This document shows positions 26,609 through 35,547 of a DNA stretch of 64,000 nucleotides, one piece after another. The stretch comes from an uncultured Methanomassiliicoccus sp. (GTDB lineage: Archaea; Thermoplasmatota; Thermoplasmata; Methanomassiliicoccales; Methanomassiliicoccaceae). The notes under the pieces are model-generated. The model saw nothing but the letters and a program-made list of their open reading frames with translations, was not told the origin of the DNA and did not search any database. The first letter of the stretch is position 1, and every line of letters begins with the position of its first letter. The DNA lies in contig CAJKXZ010000002.1 of NCBI GenBank assembly GCA_905203995.1, positions 1 through 64,000 on the forward strand. Direction: 5' to 3'. The translations under genes were made by a program, and so were the position numbers.

Positions 26609-27441
26609 TCCAACAGCTCCAATGAAGAAGAGTCAAGGGCGGCGCCTCCGGCCAAAGCGATCGCTTCCATTACCACTGCCGCCTGTTCCTTTTTCATTGA
26701 TTTGCGATGGACAAAAACCTGATCAGTATTGCTGGCTTCCATGGCTTTGCTGATTGAAGCGGCTAGCGCGGCGACATCATCAAAATTAATGGCATAGTTG
26801 GGAATCATGTGGCCAAAGTCCAACTTTTTAGATAAGGCCGTTTCCGAGAAGCGCGGGGCATAATGTCCTCCACCAACCCCTACTGCAATCGGATGATTTC
26901 GCTCTTCAACTACTGAAAATAACGCTTCTGCCCATGCACTCGCCGCAGCGGGATTGGTCCATTCGGCTTCCGTACTGCCAATTTCCAGGAATAAAGTTGG
27001 AGTGGCCAATAAGGGCCCGTGGTGTGTCACCTCAAAGACAATATCATAGTCGGCAAGGTGGGCAGCAGTCTTTTTCATTGTCCGCAGAAGTGCGCTCATG
27101 AGATGCGGTGCGGCAGGTGTTAATTCTCCGTCTTTGCCGCCCAGGTCTGCTTTGCCCCAATTACCAATCGGATGCACCGTCAAGGCTTTCTTTTCGGATG
27201 CAGATTTATGTTTAGATAAGAAAATAATATTATCAGCAACGACCCCCAACTGATCGACGATTTCTAGATCAAGATCGTCAGCATAGACGTGGTGCCGTTC
27301 AATAGTAATGAGCATGAGATTCTTTTTGACGAATGCTGGATTACCCTGAAAGTCACCATAATCGAGCCAGTCTGGAGAAAGAATGGCATTTTTAAGATTG
27401 ATACTTGCTACATCAGGGGTGCTGCAGACCAAGACATTCAT
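26605..27441 (-). CDS. dtdA: D-aminoacyl-tRNA deacylase, archaeal DtdA
   Basis: 278 residues from MNVLVCSTPDVASINLK. Family motifs: LSKHKSASEKKALTVHP, FEVTHHGPLLATPTLFLEIGSTEAEW and AVGVGGGHYAPRFSE. DtdA removes D-amino acids from mischarged tRNAs using zinc. The first frame-opening ATG (27489) would add sixteen residues not typical of the family; 27441 is preferred. Located among other translation-quality genes (argS, pheS, trpS). Confidence 0.9.
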   Translation of the reverse strand: MNVLVCSTPDVASINLKNAILSPDWLDYGDFQGNPAFVKKNLMLITIERHHVYADDLDLEIVDQLGVVADNIIFLSKHKSASEKKALTVHPIGNWGKADLGGKDGELTPAAPHLMSALLRTMKKTAAHLADYDIVFEVTHHGPLLATPTLFLEIGSTEAEWTNPAAASAWAEALFSVVEERNHPIAVGVGGGHYAPRFSETALSKKLDFGHMIPNYAINFDDVAALAASISKAMEASNTDQVFVHRKSMKKEQAAVVMEAIALAGGAALDSSSLELLD

Positions 27442-27533
27442 AAGCAGTGAGATTTGCAAAATAGTATTTTTCATCATCGGCGTTAACAAACCGTTTTTTA
27501 ATGTAGAGGGCGATTAGGAAAGCGGGAGATACG

Positions 27534-28835
27534 TTGCCGAATACATTAACAGTTGCAGACCGGATTATCATCCATCTGTCGAACTACACCAAATATCTTG
27601 AATCGTATGATGTGCCCATCGACATCAGTCAGGACGGTATAGCCGCGGGACTCAGGATCTCGAGAGCGCATGCTACAATCGAGCTGAAGAAACTTAAAGA
27701 AAATGGCTACGTGACAGAGAAGCAGTCTCATATTAAAAAAGGAAAAACCAGAAGGAAAGTTTACTTCTTATCTCCCAAAGGTGAAGAGCGGGTTGCCGAG
27801 ATTCTTCAGTATGTGGAAGAGAATGAAATTGACCTCAGCCGCTATCAAGATATCCGGAAATGCAAAGGTCCGGAGTTATGGGATTCACTTGATGAAAAAT
27901 TCAAACCAATTATCGCCATGGCTTCCGTGTTTAGGAAACCGTTTAGCCGCGATGTTCTCCCTGACATCAGCGTTTCATTGTTACCAGTTGATGAACGAGG
28001 GATGGTTGATCTGCCTCAGGAAATCAAAGAATATGTCCTGTCTGTAACAGACTCCAACCGCATCGAAGATTACCACAATTTTGCCGCGGATTATTGGCTT
28101 CATGAAGATGAGATCAAAGAAGTGTTGTATCACTTAATTATGGCTAAGCGATACAACGATGCAGAAATTCTCCTCTACAATCATGCTACAGAATTGATGC
28201 TTTCCCCCGATGATGAATTGTTTGAGACCGTTTCCAACATCAGAGACATGACGCCGGGATACAGCGACGTAGTCCATTATGTGCAGGCCGAAATGGCAAG
28301 AAGACTTGGCCGTGCGGAATACTGTTTAATTCTAACCAAGATGATGGAGGCTTCGAGCATTCCTTCGGAAAGATTCAAAGGTTACCTGATCGAAGGTAAG
28401 CTGCACATGGATCACGATGAATATCATTTAGCATACCGCGCCTTCATTCGGGCCCGCGGTGTCTTTGATGACCATGTAGACACCAATGTTGAATGCTGCA
28501 TTGCAGAATCACTGCTCAAGAATGAAGATCTCCACGAAGCCCAAGAAATTTTGATGAGACTTGTTTCTATGGGCTTCAAAGATTATGATGATGAAGCCCG
28601 GGCATACTATCTCTTAGGAACGATTGCCATCAAAACAGGAGATGACGATGAGGCGTTACGGATGTTTACCATCTCACGGCGGGCGATGATTAAACGCCAG
28701 GCTGAAATTCTTTCCACGCTTTCCAAGGAAAATTATGCACTCGGCATGAGAACCAAAGCGATTGAATATGCCTTAATGGCAGACGAGTGTATGCTCAATC
28801 TGCCACTGCCTGAACCATCAAAAGTCAGACGCTGA
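27534..28835 (+). CDS. winged-helix protein with C-terminal TPR-like helices
   Basis: 433 residues. N-terminal winged helix (about 10-95; DGIAAGLRISRAHATIELKKLKENGYV then a KGKTRRKVYFLSPKG wing) followed by ~300 residues of helical repeats resembling TPRs (ARAYYLLGTIAIKTGDDDEALRMFTISRRAM). This combination is common in Methanomassiliicoccales and other Thermoplasmata as large uncharacterised regulators. The start is TTG at 27534 with GGGAGAT upstream; no ATG is available. Divergent from dtdA. Target unknown. Confidence 0.7.
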   Translation: MPNTLTVADRIIIHLSNYTKYLESYDVPIDISQDGIAAGLRISRAHATIELKKLKENGYVTEKQSHIKKGKTRRKVYFLSPKGEERVAEILQYVEENEIDLSRYQDIRKCKGPELWDSLDEKFKPIIAMASVFRKPFSRDVLPDISVSLLPVDERGMVDLPQEIKEYVLSVTDSNRIEDYHNFAADYWLHEDEIKEVLYHLIMAKRYNDAEILLYNHATELMLSPDDELFETVSNIRDMTPGYSDVVHYVQAEMARRLGRAEYCLILTKMMEASSIPSERFKGYLIEGKLHMDHDEYHLAYRAFIRARGVFDDHVDTNVECCIAESLLKNEDLHEAQEILMRLVSMGFKDYDDEARAYYLLGTIAIKTGDDDEALRMFTISRRAMIKRQAEILSTLSKENYALGMRTKAIEYALMADECMLNLPLPEPSKVRR

Positions 28836-28841
28836 GATTAA

Positions 28842-30353
28842 TTAAAGAATGGGGTTTTGACGCAGCATGTCGACGTCGCTGATGTAGAGATCCCTTAGAT
28901 CTTTAAGATTCCAGCGTAACATCGCTAGCCTTTCAAAGCCCATTCCCCAAGCTAAAACAGGATATTTTAAGCCAAAGGGTTCAGTAACTTCCGGGCGGAA
29001 AACACCTGCACCGCCTAACTCCATCCACCGTCCTCTGAATTTAACTTCCACTTCTAAAGATGGTTCCACATAGGGGAAATAGCCAGGGCGGAAACGGATA
29101 TCAGTGAAACCCATGCGCCGGTAAAATTCTTTGATGACGCCGCACAGCATATCGAAGTTAGCATCTTTATCCATGATGATACCTTCAATCTGAGTGAATT
29201 CGGGAAGGTGTGTTGCGTCAATAGCTTCCTTACGGAAAACTTTACTCAAGGAGAACATTTTGACAGGTTCATCAGGATGCTGGCACAAGTAACGGATACT
29301 GGTGGAAGTGGTGTGTGTCCTTAAAAGCAGACGTTCTGCTTCTTCTTTTGACCATTTAGTACCCCAGCCAGTAGAGCCAGTAGAACCGCCGTTTTCATGG
29401 ACTGCCTTGACTTTTTCAACGACAGCATCCTCTAAAGTGGTACTGCTGGGATGTGCTAGATAAAAAGTATCCTGCAGATCACGGGCGGGATGGTCTTGGG
29501 GTGTGAAAAGTGCATCCATATTCCAGAAGGCAGATTGAACGAACTGGTCGTCTACTTCCTTGAAACCCATGCTAGTAAAAATCGCCCGGACTTCATCAGC
29601 TACCCGACTCAGCGGATGTTTTTTTCCAGGATAGATCGCCGGAGCAAAGGTTCGAACATCATATTTGCGGATTGCTACTTCTTTCCACTTCCCGCTTTGA
29701 ATTAATTCGGGAGTGAGCTGGGCAACTTCTTCCTTGACTTCTAAACCGCTGTTGACTATCTCTCGTCCTAAGTCGGTAAGAGTGAGGCTGCGGTTGGTGA
29801 CTACCCGCTCAGAAATGAGATCTTGTCGGGATTTTAATTGAGAAACTGCCTTAGGATCAAGCTCACTTTCTACGGTTTCTCCGTTAGCTAAAGTTTTTAG
29901 AACGATTTCATCAGCAGTATCGGTCTCAGCCTTTGCTTTCCCTTCCTCAGTAAGAATGATTAAAGTCTTGCCTGAGGCTTTGTTAATAGAAGCCAGATTT
30001 TTCTTCCTCAGCCACCCTAAAGCAATCGAGGTTTCGGAGTCATCTACTGCCTGTGACAGTTCGGACATCTCGATTTCGCCACCATGAGCGAGAATGTAGC
30101 TCAAAGCTCTTCTTTCAGGCAGAGGTTCATCAAATGGTTTCTTTAAAGAATAGCATTTAAAAGAAGTCTCAGAAAGGATGACTAGACCTTTGGCATTTAG
30201 CCAGGAAGCAGCATTCATCACTTCAACCAATTGCTCGAAGCCGCCTGTTGAGAAGATTTCCTCAGGAGACATTGGTTGATCCTGGGCTGCAAGCGCTAGA
30301 AGTAGCCTTGATTCATTAGCATTCAAGCCTTCTAGGATTTCTGAGACATTCAT
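28842..30353 (-). CDS. pheS: phenylalanyl-tRNA synthetase alpha subunit
   Basis: 503 residues. The N-terminal ~220 residues are the winged-helix tRNA-binding repeats of archaeal/eukaryotic PheS; the class II core follows with motif 2 (HTTSTSIRYL...KVFRKEAIDATHLPEF) and motif 3 (LAWGMGFERLAML). Pairs with PheT, which is not in this window. It is followed on the same strand by trpS upstream, 33 bases away, so both may be one transcript. Confidence 0.94.
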   Translation of the reverse strand: MNVSEILEGLNANESRLLLALAAQDQPMSPEEIFSTGGFEQLVEVMNAASWLNAKGLVILSETSFKCYSLKKPFDEPLPERRALSYILAHGGEIEMSELSQAVDDSETSIALGWLRKKNLASINKASGKTLIILTEEGKAKAETDTADEIVLKTLANGETVESELDPKAVSQLKSRQDLISERVVTNRSLTLTDLGREIVNSGLEVKEEVAQLTPELIQSGKWKEVAIRKYDVRTFAPAIYPGKKHPLSRVADEVRAIFTSMGFKEVDDQFVQSAFWNMDALFTPQDHPARDLQDTFYLAHPSSTTLEDAVVEKVKAVHENGGSTGSTGWGTKWSKEEAERLLLRTHTTSTSIRYLCQHPDEPVKMFSLSKVFRKEAIDATHLPEFTQIEGIIMDKDANFDMLCGVIKEFYRRMGFTDIRFRPGYFPYVEPSLEVEVKFRGRWMELGGAGVFRPEVTEPFGLKYPVLAWGMGFERLAMLRWNLKDLRDLYISDVDMLRQNPIL

Positions 30354-30386
30354 AGAGGGAGAAAAAACGCATTAGTAATTAAGCGT

Positions 30387-31505
30387 TTAGTCACTGCAAT
30401 ACAGATAATCCTGTACTTTGTCTTTAGCCGCTTCACGTTTTTCCTGATGGATCTCGATGAATTTGACCATCGAGTCGGCAAGAGATTTTTTACACTCGCC
30501 ACAGAGGATTTCACCATTGCGACATTTTCTCATTAATTCCTCTAAAGCTTCATCATTCTCTTCAAACAGGAAATGTTTGTATTTGAAGACAGAACAGATT
30601 TCTGGCTTGCCGCCGTTTTTTCTTTGCTCTTCGACAGTCACCGCACCGCCCGTAAATGCTGACATGATCTTTTTACGAACCTGTTTGGGCGTGTCTGTAG
30701 TGTAGATCGTGCTGTTGGGCTGAGAAGAAGACATCTTGTCGGTGCCCTGCAAACCAGGAAACATTTTATTGTGCAGTAAAGCTGGTTTATAGTAACCTAG
30801 TTGGGGAGCAATGTCGCGGGCAACCCGGAAGTGCGGATCTTGATCAATGCCACAGGGAATTAAACAAGGTACATTTTTTCCTTCAATTTCCGAAACCATG
30901 AAAGCGGGAGCCGCCTGCATACTGGTGTAAAAGATGCTGCCAATATTGGTAGAATTTTCAAAGCCGAAGACTGCTCTAGCAGTAGAGAAAGTAATCTTTT
31001 TAGCAGTTTTCAAGGCAATGGGATAAAGGGTCTTGACACAATCAGTGTCGATAAGAATTTTAGTAGATGTTGGATCGAAACCTAAAGCAATGACATCCAA
31101 CATATTTTCATAAGCCATGCTTTTAGTATCGCTTAAGGATAATTTATCATTAAAAAGGAATTTTTCATCATCGGTAAGCTGGAAATAAAGAGGGACTTTG
31201 AAAGTATCCTGCAGATATTTAGTAAAAATCCAAGGCATGAGGTGCCCCATGTGAGTGTGCCCGGATGGTCCTCGGCCAGTGTAGAGATAGAATTTTTCTC
31301 CGGCATCATAGCGATCCAGAATCCAATCCATGTCTCGATGGGAGTAGACGATTCCTCTCCGCAGCAACGGATGAAGTTCACCATATTTCGACATGCGTTT
31401 AAGCAGAGCATTGTCGACATGTTTCGTTCCAAACTTTTCAATTAACATCTCGTAATCTACTTCACCGCTCACTTCCCAAGGAGTGACTTTAAAATCCTCA
31501 GCCAT
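30387..31505 (-). CDS. trpS: tryptophanyl-tRNA synthetase
   Basis: 372 residues from MAEDFKVTPWEVSGEVDY. Class I motifs GRGPSGHTHMGHLMPW (HIGH region) and DKMSSSQPNS (KMSKS region), archaeal/eukaryotic subtype. The frame extends 19 codons upstream to an ATG at 31562, but those residues (LQARQNLNTTSALFGFG) do not resemble the family, whose proteins start a few residues before FKVTPWEV; 31505 is preferred. Four cysteines near residue 340 (CRNGEILCGEC) are typical of this subtype. Confidence 0.92.
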   Translation of the reverse strand: MAEDFKVTPWEVSGEVDYEMLIEKFGTKHVDNALLKRMSKYGELHPLLRRGIVYSHRDMDWILDRYDAGEKFYLYTGRGPSGHTHMGHLMPWIFTKYLQDTFKVPLYFQLTDDEKFLFNDKLSLSDTKSMAYENMLDVIALGFDPTSTKILIDTDCVKTLYPIALKTAKKITFSTARAVFGFENSTNIGSIFYTSMQAAPAFMVSEIEGKNVPCLIPCGIDQDPHFRVARDIAPQLGYYKPALLHNKMFPGLQGTDKMSSSQPNSTIYTTDTPKQVRKKIMSAFTGGAVTVEEQRKNGGKPEICSVFKYKHFLFEENDEALEELMRKCRNGEILCGECKKSLADSMVKFIEIHQEKREAAKDKVQDYLYCSD

Positions 31506-31597
31506 CGTACCAAAGCCGAAGAGAGCGCTGGTAGTGTTTAAATTTTGCCTTGCTTGTAGCATGGCGGAAAGAGCAGAATTTAATCAAAATTAAAAGT

Positions 31598-32137
31598 TCA
31601 GACCCAAATCGCATGACGGCGTTCAAGAGAAGATTCGTTTTGACCGGTCTGTTCCATAATCAATGGAATCAAGGAGTCAAAAAAGATTAACGTAGCGTCT
31701 TCAAAGATGGTACCCAGCGGCGCGTTGCGTTTCTTTTCGCGATCATTTGGTGAAGTTATCTGAATGATAATATTGGAAGCGTGACCAAGTTTGGAGTTGG
31801 GATGTGCAGTGATGGAGATTACCTCAGCACCTACCCGTCGCACAATGTTGGCGGTCTGCACTGCCGACATTGTTTCACCAGTATTGGAGACAATAATTAC
31901 CAGATCGCCCGAATCAACGATCGGTGTAGTCATTTCTCCAATAAAATGGACATCGAAACCAAGTTGTACAAGACGCACGGCGAAAGCCTGAGCAATGAGT
32001 CCCGAACGCCCTACACCATAGATGAAGATCTTCCGCGGAGCAATAAGCGCCGCGACCATAGCCTCAACTGCTGCGGAATCCACAGTCTCCAAAGAGTTTT
32101 GGATAGCGTTTTGCAGATAGTTGAGAATCTCTTTCAT
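31598..32137 (-). CDS. hxlB: 6-phospho-3-hexuloisomerase (SIS domain)
   Basis: 179 residues, a single SIS domain with FIYGVGRSGLIAQAFAVRLVQ, the phosphosugar loop IVSNTGETMSA and a terminal RHAIWV. PHI interconverts hexulose-6-phosphate and fructose-6-phosphate, the second step of the ribulose monophosphate route that archaea use in reverse to make ribulose-5-phosphate and formaldehyde. No hexulose-phosphate synthase is adjacent. It lies nine bases after the TIM-barrel gene and probably shares its transcript. Confidence 0.85.
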   Translation of the reverse strand: MKEILNYLQNAIQNSLETVDSAAVEAMVAALIAPRKIFIYGVGRSGLIAQAFAVRLVQLGFDVHFIGEMTTPIVDSGDLVIIVSNTGETMSAVQTANIVRRVGAEVISITAHPNSKLGHASNIIIQITSPNDREKKRNAPLGTIFEDATLIFFDSLIPLIMEQTGQNESSLERRHAIWV

Positions 32138-32146
32138 GAGATCTCC

Positions 32147-33334
32147 TTACTTCTTCTTTTTAGGCGCAGGTTTGACCTGATCTAACTCTTCGAGCTCCAC
32201 CAGCTCATCTTCCTCCGCCTCATCCTGCGAAGGATCAGGCAGATTGATACCGTTGGCAGAAGAGACTTTTTCCAGAGAGATGTCGTAACCTTCATCATCT
32301 TCATTCTGCTCTTTGCTGCCTTTTTTAGCCCGGGTTTCTTTAGAGACTTTTCTGGTCAGCATACGCTCATAAATCAATTTCATATACATGGCGTCGTGCT
32401 CGAGCAAGGGCGAAGAAGAAATAATTGTGACATTGGCAGATTCATCGGCGAGATACTCGGCTAACGGTTCAAATTTAAGATCTCCGCGTTTGATCGGTGT
32501 TATTCTCTTCTCGTTACCGCCTTCGTGTTCAACACCGGCAAAATGAGCATAGATGTCACCGCTGGTGTATTTGCGAACCTCATCAATAAGTGCGCCAAAA
32601 TCTTCTGGCTCATGTAGTGAGCCTCCTCTGGCATGCACATGTGCAAAATTAATGACCGGAATAGTTCCAGCAACGTTATCGCAGACTTCAAAGATTTCTG
32701 ATACTGAGCCGAATACTTCCTGCCGGCCACTCATTTCTAAACCAAGCTTGGGGCGGATTCCATTTTCATCCCACCAGGCCATGATTTCAGAAAGATTGTC
32801 GATAATGTTCTTTTTAGTCTGTTTTTTGGGGTTATCATTGTATAAGCCCATGTGGGTGACAACGACTTTACCATCCATCTGGTCAGTCATCATGCCTGCC
32901 CATCTCAGGGCATTTATGCATTTTTCAGTTAACTCATCATTGGACCCGAGATCCATGTAGTATGGCGTATGCATGGAGAGCTGGACATCCATTTCTTTAC
33001 CCATTTCGCCAATCTCATTAAACTCTGAATAAGTCTGAGCCAGGCCGGAAACAAGTGTAATGAGTACATCTGATTCTTTAATTGGTTCAGAAGGGTCGGT
33101 GATGCTGATTTCCTTTTTCCCTTTGGTCCGGATGATCTCCACAATAAGGTCAGTTTCAATTTCTAAAGGAGAGAGGCCGACTTCCTCTTCATCAGGAAAT
33201 CTTTCCATGGCATTAATCCGTAACATTTGTACTTCCATGGCAGTTAAGCCCAGGCTGTGGACATCTTCAATGCCATCCCTGAGTGTTCTTCCTTTGCACG
33301 AGAGCGGGATACCAGCGGGACCAAATCGTATCAT
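32147..33334 (-). CDS. AP-endonuclease-2-family TIM-barrel protein with charged C-terminal tail
   Basis: 395 residues. Residues 1-300 form a xylose-isomerase-like/endonuclease IV TIM barrel: FGPAGIPLSCKG at the start, SMHTPYY, VVTHMGLY, KLGLEMSGRQEVFG and INFAHVHARGG carry the metal-binding His/Glu residues of family 2 AP endonucleases. The last ~90 residues are low-complexity, rich in Glu/Asp and ending in PAPKKKK, and are not part of the family. Endonuclease IV activity (abasic-site cleavage) is possible, but sugar-isomerase-like roles cannot be excluded. Confidence 0.75.
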   Translation of the reverse strand: MIRFGPAGIPLSCKGRTLRDGIEDVHSLGLTAMEVQMLRINAMERFPDEEEVGLSPLEIETDLIVEIIRTKGKKEISITDPSEPIKESDVLITLVSGLAQTYSEFNEIGEMGKEMDVQLSMHTPYYMDLGSNDELTEKCINALRWAGMMTDQMDGKVVVTHMGLYNDNPKKQTKKNIIDNLSEIMAWWDENGIRPKLGLEMSGRQEVFGSVSEIFEVCDNVAGTIPVINFAHVHARGGSLHEPEDFGALIDEVRKYTSGDIYAHFAGVEHEGGNEKRITPIKRGDLKFEPLAEYLADESANVTIISSSPLLEHDAMYMKLIYERMLTRKVSKETRAKKGSKEQNEDDEGYDISLEKVSSANGINLPDPSQDEAEEDELVELEELDQVKPAPKKKK

Positions 33335-33558
33335 GGATAATCACCATCAATATAAATCTAAGACTTCCAAAAGGAGGTTATATCTGATTATATTTATACC
33401 TAATGAAGAAGATGAATTGTTTATAAATCTTCGCCTACGAATAGTTTGTAAATAGACTCTTTTGGTCTCCAGCAGGCATTTGATTACGAAACGGGCTTTG
33501 GAAAGGTTTATCTATTCCATCCTGTTTAGAGCTCCCACTCAATGTCGAGGGAGTCAGA

Positions 33559-33921
33559 ATGAAAAAGACACAGAAGACAGATCCCAACTTAGTGGCCCTC
33601 ATCGCTGAACTGAAGAGGGAAACACGTGAAGGGGATGCAGCCATCTGGCGAGACATTGCTCAAAGATTAGAAAAACCCAGCAGAAACTGGGCTGAAGTAA
33701 ACTTGAGCAAGCTGGAGAGGTATGCAAACGATGGAGATATCATTTTAGTACCTGGAAAAGTCCTGGGTGCTGGAAAGATTAACAAGAATGTGACAATCGC
33801 TGCCTATCGTTTTTCTGCTACAGCAGCAAAAGCAATAGAAGAAGCTGGTGGAAAGAAGCTTACGATCGCTGAGCTAGTGAAAGAAAACCCCACTGGTAAA
33901 GGCGTAAGGATTATGGGGTGA
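33559..33921 (+). CDS. rpl18e: 50S ribosomal protein L18e (eL18)
   Basis: 120 residues with the family motifs KPSRNWAEVNLSKLERYA and VPGKVLGAGKINKNVTIAA. Binds the large-subunit rRNA. First gene of the conserved archaeal operon L18e-L13-S9-RpoN; four bases separate it from L13. A TATA-like TTTATC lies about 55 bases upstream of the start. Bases 33335-33558 before it hold only promoters. Confidence 0.95.
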   Translation: MKKTQKTDPNLVALIAELKRETREGDAAIWRDIAQRLEKPSRNWAEVNLSKLERYANDGDIILVPGKVLGAGKINKNVTIAAYRFSATAAKAIEEAGGKKLTIAELVKENPTGKGVRIMG

Positions 33922-33925
33922 TCTC

Positions 33926-34345
33926 ATGGCAATCGTTATTGATGCAGATAAACACATCCTCGGTCGTCTCAGCACTAACATCGCAAAACGCATCCTCAAT
34001 GGTGAAGAAGTAATTGTGGTAAATGCCGAGAAAGCAATCATTACCGGCGACAGGCAAGTGATCTTCAACAAATACCTTGATAAATATCACCGTGGAAAAC
34101 AGACCAGCGGTCCGTTCTTCCCTAAGAGAGCTGATCTTATCCTCAAGAAAACTGTTAGGGGAATGATTCCCTACATGCACCCAAGAGGAAGAGAAGCATA
34201 CCGCAGAGTAAGGGTATATGTTGGAATTCCCAAAGAACTAGAGTCCGCTAAGATTGAAAAGATTGAAAGCGCGATGACACTTTGGACTGACAAATATGTA
34301 ACCCTTGGTGAAGTTGCAGAACGTCTCGGATCTAGAGTGAGGTGA
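33926..34345 (+). CDS. rpl13: 50S ribosomal protein L13 (uL13)
   Basis: 139 residues. Archaeal/eukaryotic L13 with DADKHILGRLSTNIAKRIL, the GKQTSGPFFPKRAD loop and MIPYMHPRGREAYRRVRVY. Second gene of the operon, with GGTGATCTC immediately upstream, overlapping the end of L18e; start at 33926 is unambiguous. Confidence 0.96.
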   Translation: MAIVIDADKHILGRLSTNIAKRILNGEEVIVVNAEKAIITGDRQVIFNKYLDKYHRGKQTSGPFFPKRADLILKKTVRGMIPYMHPRGREAYRRVRVYVGIPKELESAKIEKIESAMTLWTDKYVTLGEVAERLGSRVR

Positions 34346-34349
34346 TTGT

Positions 34350-34751
34350 ATGGCAGACGTAGTTAATACCAGCGGTAAAAGAAAAGAAGCTGTCGCTCGT
34401 GCTTCCGTAAAAAGTGGGACCGGAAAGGTCAGAGTAAACAATGTCCCAATCGAGATTTACACTCCTGAACTTGCCCGTCTCAAAATGATGGAACCCTTAG
34501 CTCTAGCCGGAGATAAAGCCGCAGCTGTAGATATCAACGTAAATGTCCAGGGTGGAGGATTTATGGGACAGGCTGAAGCAGTCCGTACTTCCATTGCCAA
34601 GGGACTCGTAGAATTTCTGCAAGATGCAGAGCTAGAAGCAAGCTTCAAACAATATGACCGCTCTTTACTTATCAGCGACCCGCGTAGAAAACTTCCAAAG
34701 AAACCACAGGGACGCGGTGCCAGAAAGAAGAGACAGAAGTCATACAGGTGA
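34350..34751 (+). CDS. rps9: 30S ribosomal protein S9 (uS9)
   Basis: 133 residues ending KKRQKSYR, the universally conserved Lys/Arg-rich C-terminus whose last residue reaches the P-site tRNA. N-terminal SGKRKEAVARASVKSGTGKV and the DPRRKLPKKPQGRGARKK segment are standard. Four bases after L13; GAGGTGATTG precedes the ATG. Confidence 0.96.
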   Translation: MADVVNTSGKRKEAVARASVKSGTGKVRVNNVPIEIYTPELARLKMMEPLALAGDKAAAVDINVNVQGGGFMGQAEAVRTSIAKGLVEFLQDAELEASFKQYDRSLLISDPRRKLPKKPQGRGARKKRQKSYR

Positions 34752-34757
34752 TGCTAT

Positions 34758-34949
34758 ATGATGATCCCAGTAAGGTGCTTTACTTGCGGCAAGGTTGTCG
34801 GAGGCCTATACGAGACATACGTAAAAAGAGTCCAGATGGGAGAAGATCCCAAAGAAGTCTTGGACGACCTAGGTTTGACTCGCTACTGTTGCCGCCGCAT
34901 GATCGTTGCTCATGCAGATCTAGTAGATGAAGTGATACCTCTGGGCTAA
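34758..34949 (+). CDS. rpoN: DNA-directed RNA polymerase subunit N
   Basis: 63 residues with the zinc-binding pattern CFTCGK...RYCCRRM (CX2C...CC) of RpoN/Rpb10. It helps assemble the Rpo3/Rpo11 platform. Two adjacent ATGs (34758, 34761) are both possible starts; family members begin MIIPVRC, which suggests the second. Last gene of the operon: the usual neighbours RpoK, enolase and S2 do not follow; tRNA-Pro does. Confidence 0.93.
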   Translation: MMIPVRCFTCGKVVGGLYETYVKRVQMGEDPKEVLDDLGLTRYCCRRMIVAHADLVDEVIPLG

Positions 34950-34951
34950 GC

Positions 34952-34959
34952 TTATAAAC
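34952..34959 (+). promoter_or_regulatory. TATA box of tRNA-Pro
   Basis: TTATAAAC starts two bases after the rpoN stop codon and about 30 bases upstream of the tRNA, the expected distance. A pyrimidine-rich stretch (CTCTTTCCCTTTCCCC) separates them. Confidence 0.55.
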
Positions 34960-34986
34960 CTCTTTCCCTTTCCCCTTTTATCAAAT

Positions 34987-35059
34987 GGGTCCGTGGGGTA
35001 GCTTGGTATCCTTCCAGCTTGGGGTGCTGGTGACTCCGATTCAAATTCGGACGGACCCA
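34987..35059 (+). tRNA. tRNA-Pro (anticodon GGG)
   Basis: Acceptor GGGTCCG/CGGACCC, D-arm with TAGCTTGGTATC, anticodon stem-loop CCAGC-TTGGGGT-GCTGG with anticodon GGG, T-arm TCCGA-TTCAAAT-TCGGA. The CCA end is encoded at 35060-35062. No intron. Confidence 0.94.
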
Positions 35060-35181
35060 CCAATATTTCTACTATTCTACATGTCTAATTTCATTAAATT
35101 GTTCAATCTGCACAGTCTGGCTAGTATCAGATGAATGGGATTTGATGCAAAATTCAGTCATTTGAAACTATATTTTTTCAA

Positions 35182-35230
35182 CTGATCGTGGGGATTGCAC
35201 ACCCACGATTGGGTGTGTATCGACGATCAG
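35182..35230. promoter_or_regulatory. nested 49-base palindrome (hairpin or operator)
   Basis: An outer 8-bp arm pair CTGATCGT (35182-35189) / ACGATCAG (35223-35230) encloses an inner perfect 8-bp pair CACACCCA (35198-35205) / TGGGTGTG (35210-35217) with loop CGAT. It lies 24 bases beyond the stop of the minus-strand ribbon-helix-helix gene and ~120 bases after tRNA-Pro. It could be a structured 3' end, a protein-binding site, or the end of a decayed mobile element; the sequence does not decide. Confidence 0.5.
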
Positions 35231-35253
35231 CCGCAATCATCAATCAAAGAACA

Positions 35254-35418
35254 TCACAATTTGCAGGAAGTATTTGGTTTGGAGAAGGTATCGAAATAGA
35301 GGCGCAGCATGTAGGTAATAGCATCTTCTCTAGTGAAAAAATGACCGGCATCGATCAGTTTATCGATTTGATTAACGATACATTCTGGCAGACTTATTGA
35401 CAGATTAATTTGACTCAT
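35254..35418 (-). CDS. small ribbon-helix-helix (CopG-type) DNA-binding protein
   Basis: A 54-residue minus-strand gene: MSQINLSISLPECIVNQIDK followed by LIDAGHFFTREDAITYMLRL and a short tail ending SCKL. The beta strand (NLSISLPE), the helix with QIDKLIDAG, the turn and the second helix TREDAITYMLRLY are the CopG/Arc ribbon-helix-helix pattern, with polar Gln/Asn/Ser side chains on the strand that would contact DNA. An overlapping plus-strand frame (35188-35400) is weaker and lacks any recognisable motif. No toxin partner is visible. TTCTTAATAG about 26 bases before the ATG suggests a leaderless message. The rest of 35060-35547 contains nothing else I can name. Confidence 0.72.
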   Translation of the reverse strand: MSQINLSISLPECIVNQIDKLIDAGHFFTREDAITYMLRLYFDTFSKPNTSCKL

Positions 35419-35547
35419 GTTTGGGTATAAGCATTAAACTATTAAGAATACTATTAAAGCAGTATCAAAAATCTAAATTAAGATGTGATTTTATTAATGA
35501 TATCTAAAAAAAGAGTAGATGCTGGCAGATCGTGCCAGCGAATTTGA

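Noticed and set aside
35188..35400. 70-residue plus-strand frame after tRNA-Pro
   Set aside because: It starts inside the palindrome, has no ribosome-binding site or family match, and overlaps a minus-strand frame with a clear ribbon-helix-helix pattern.
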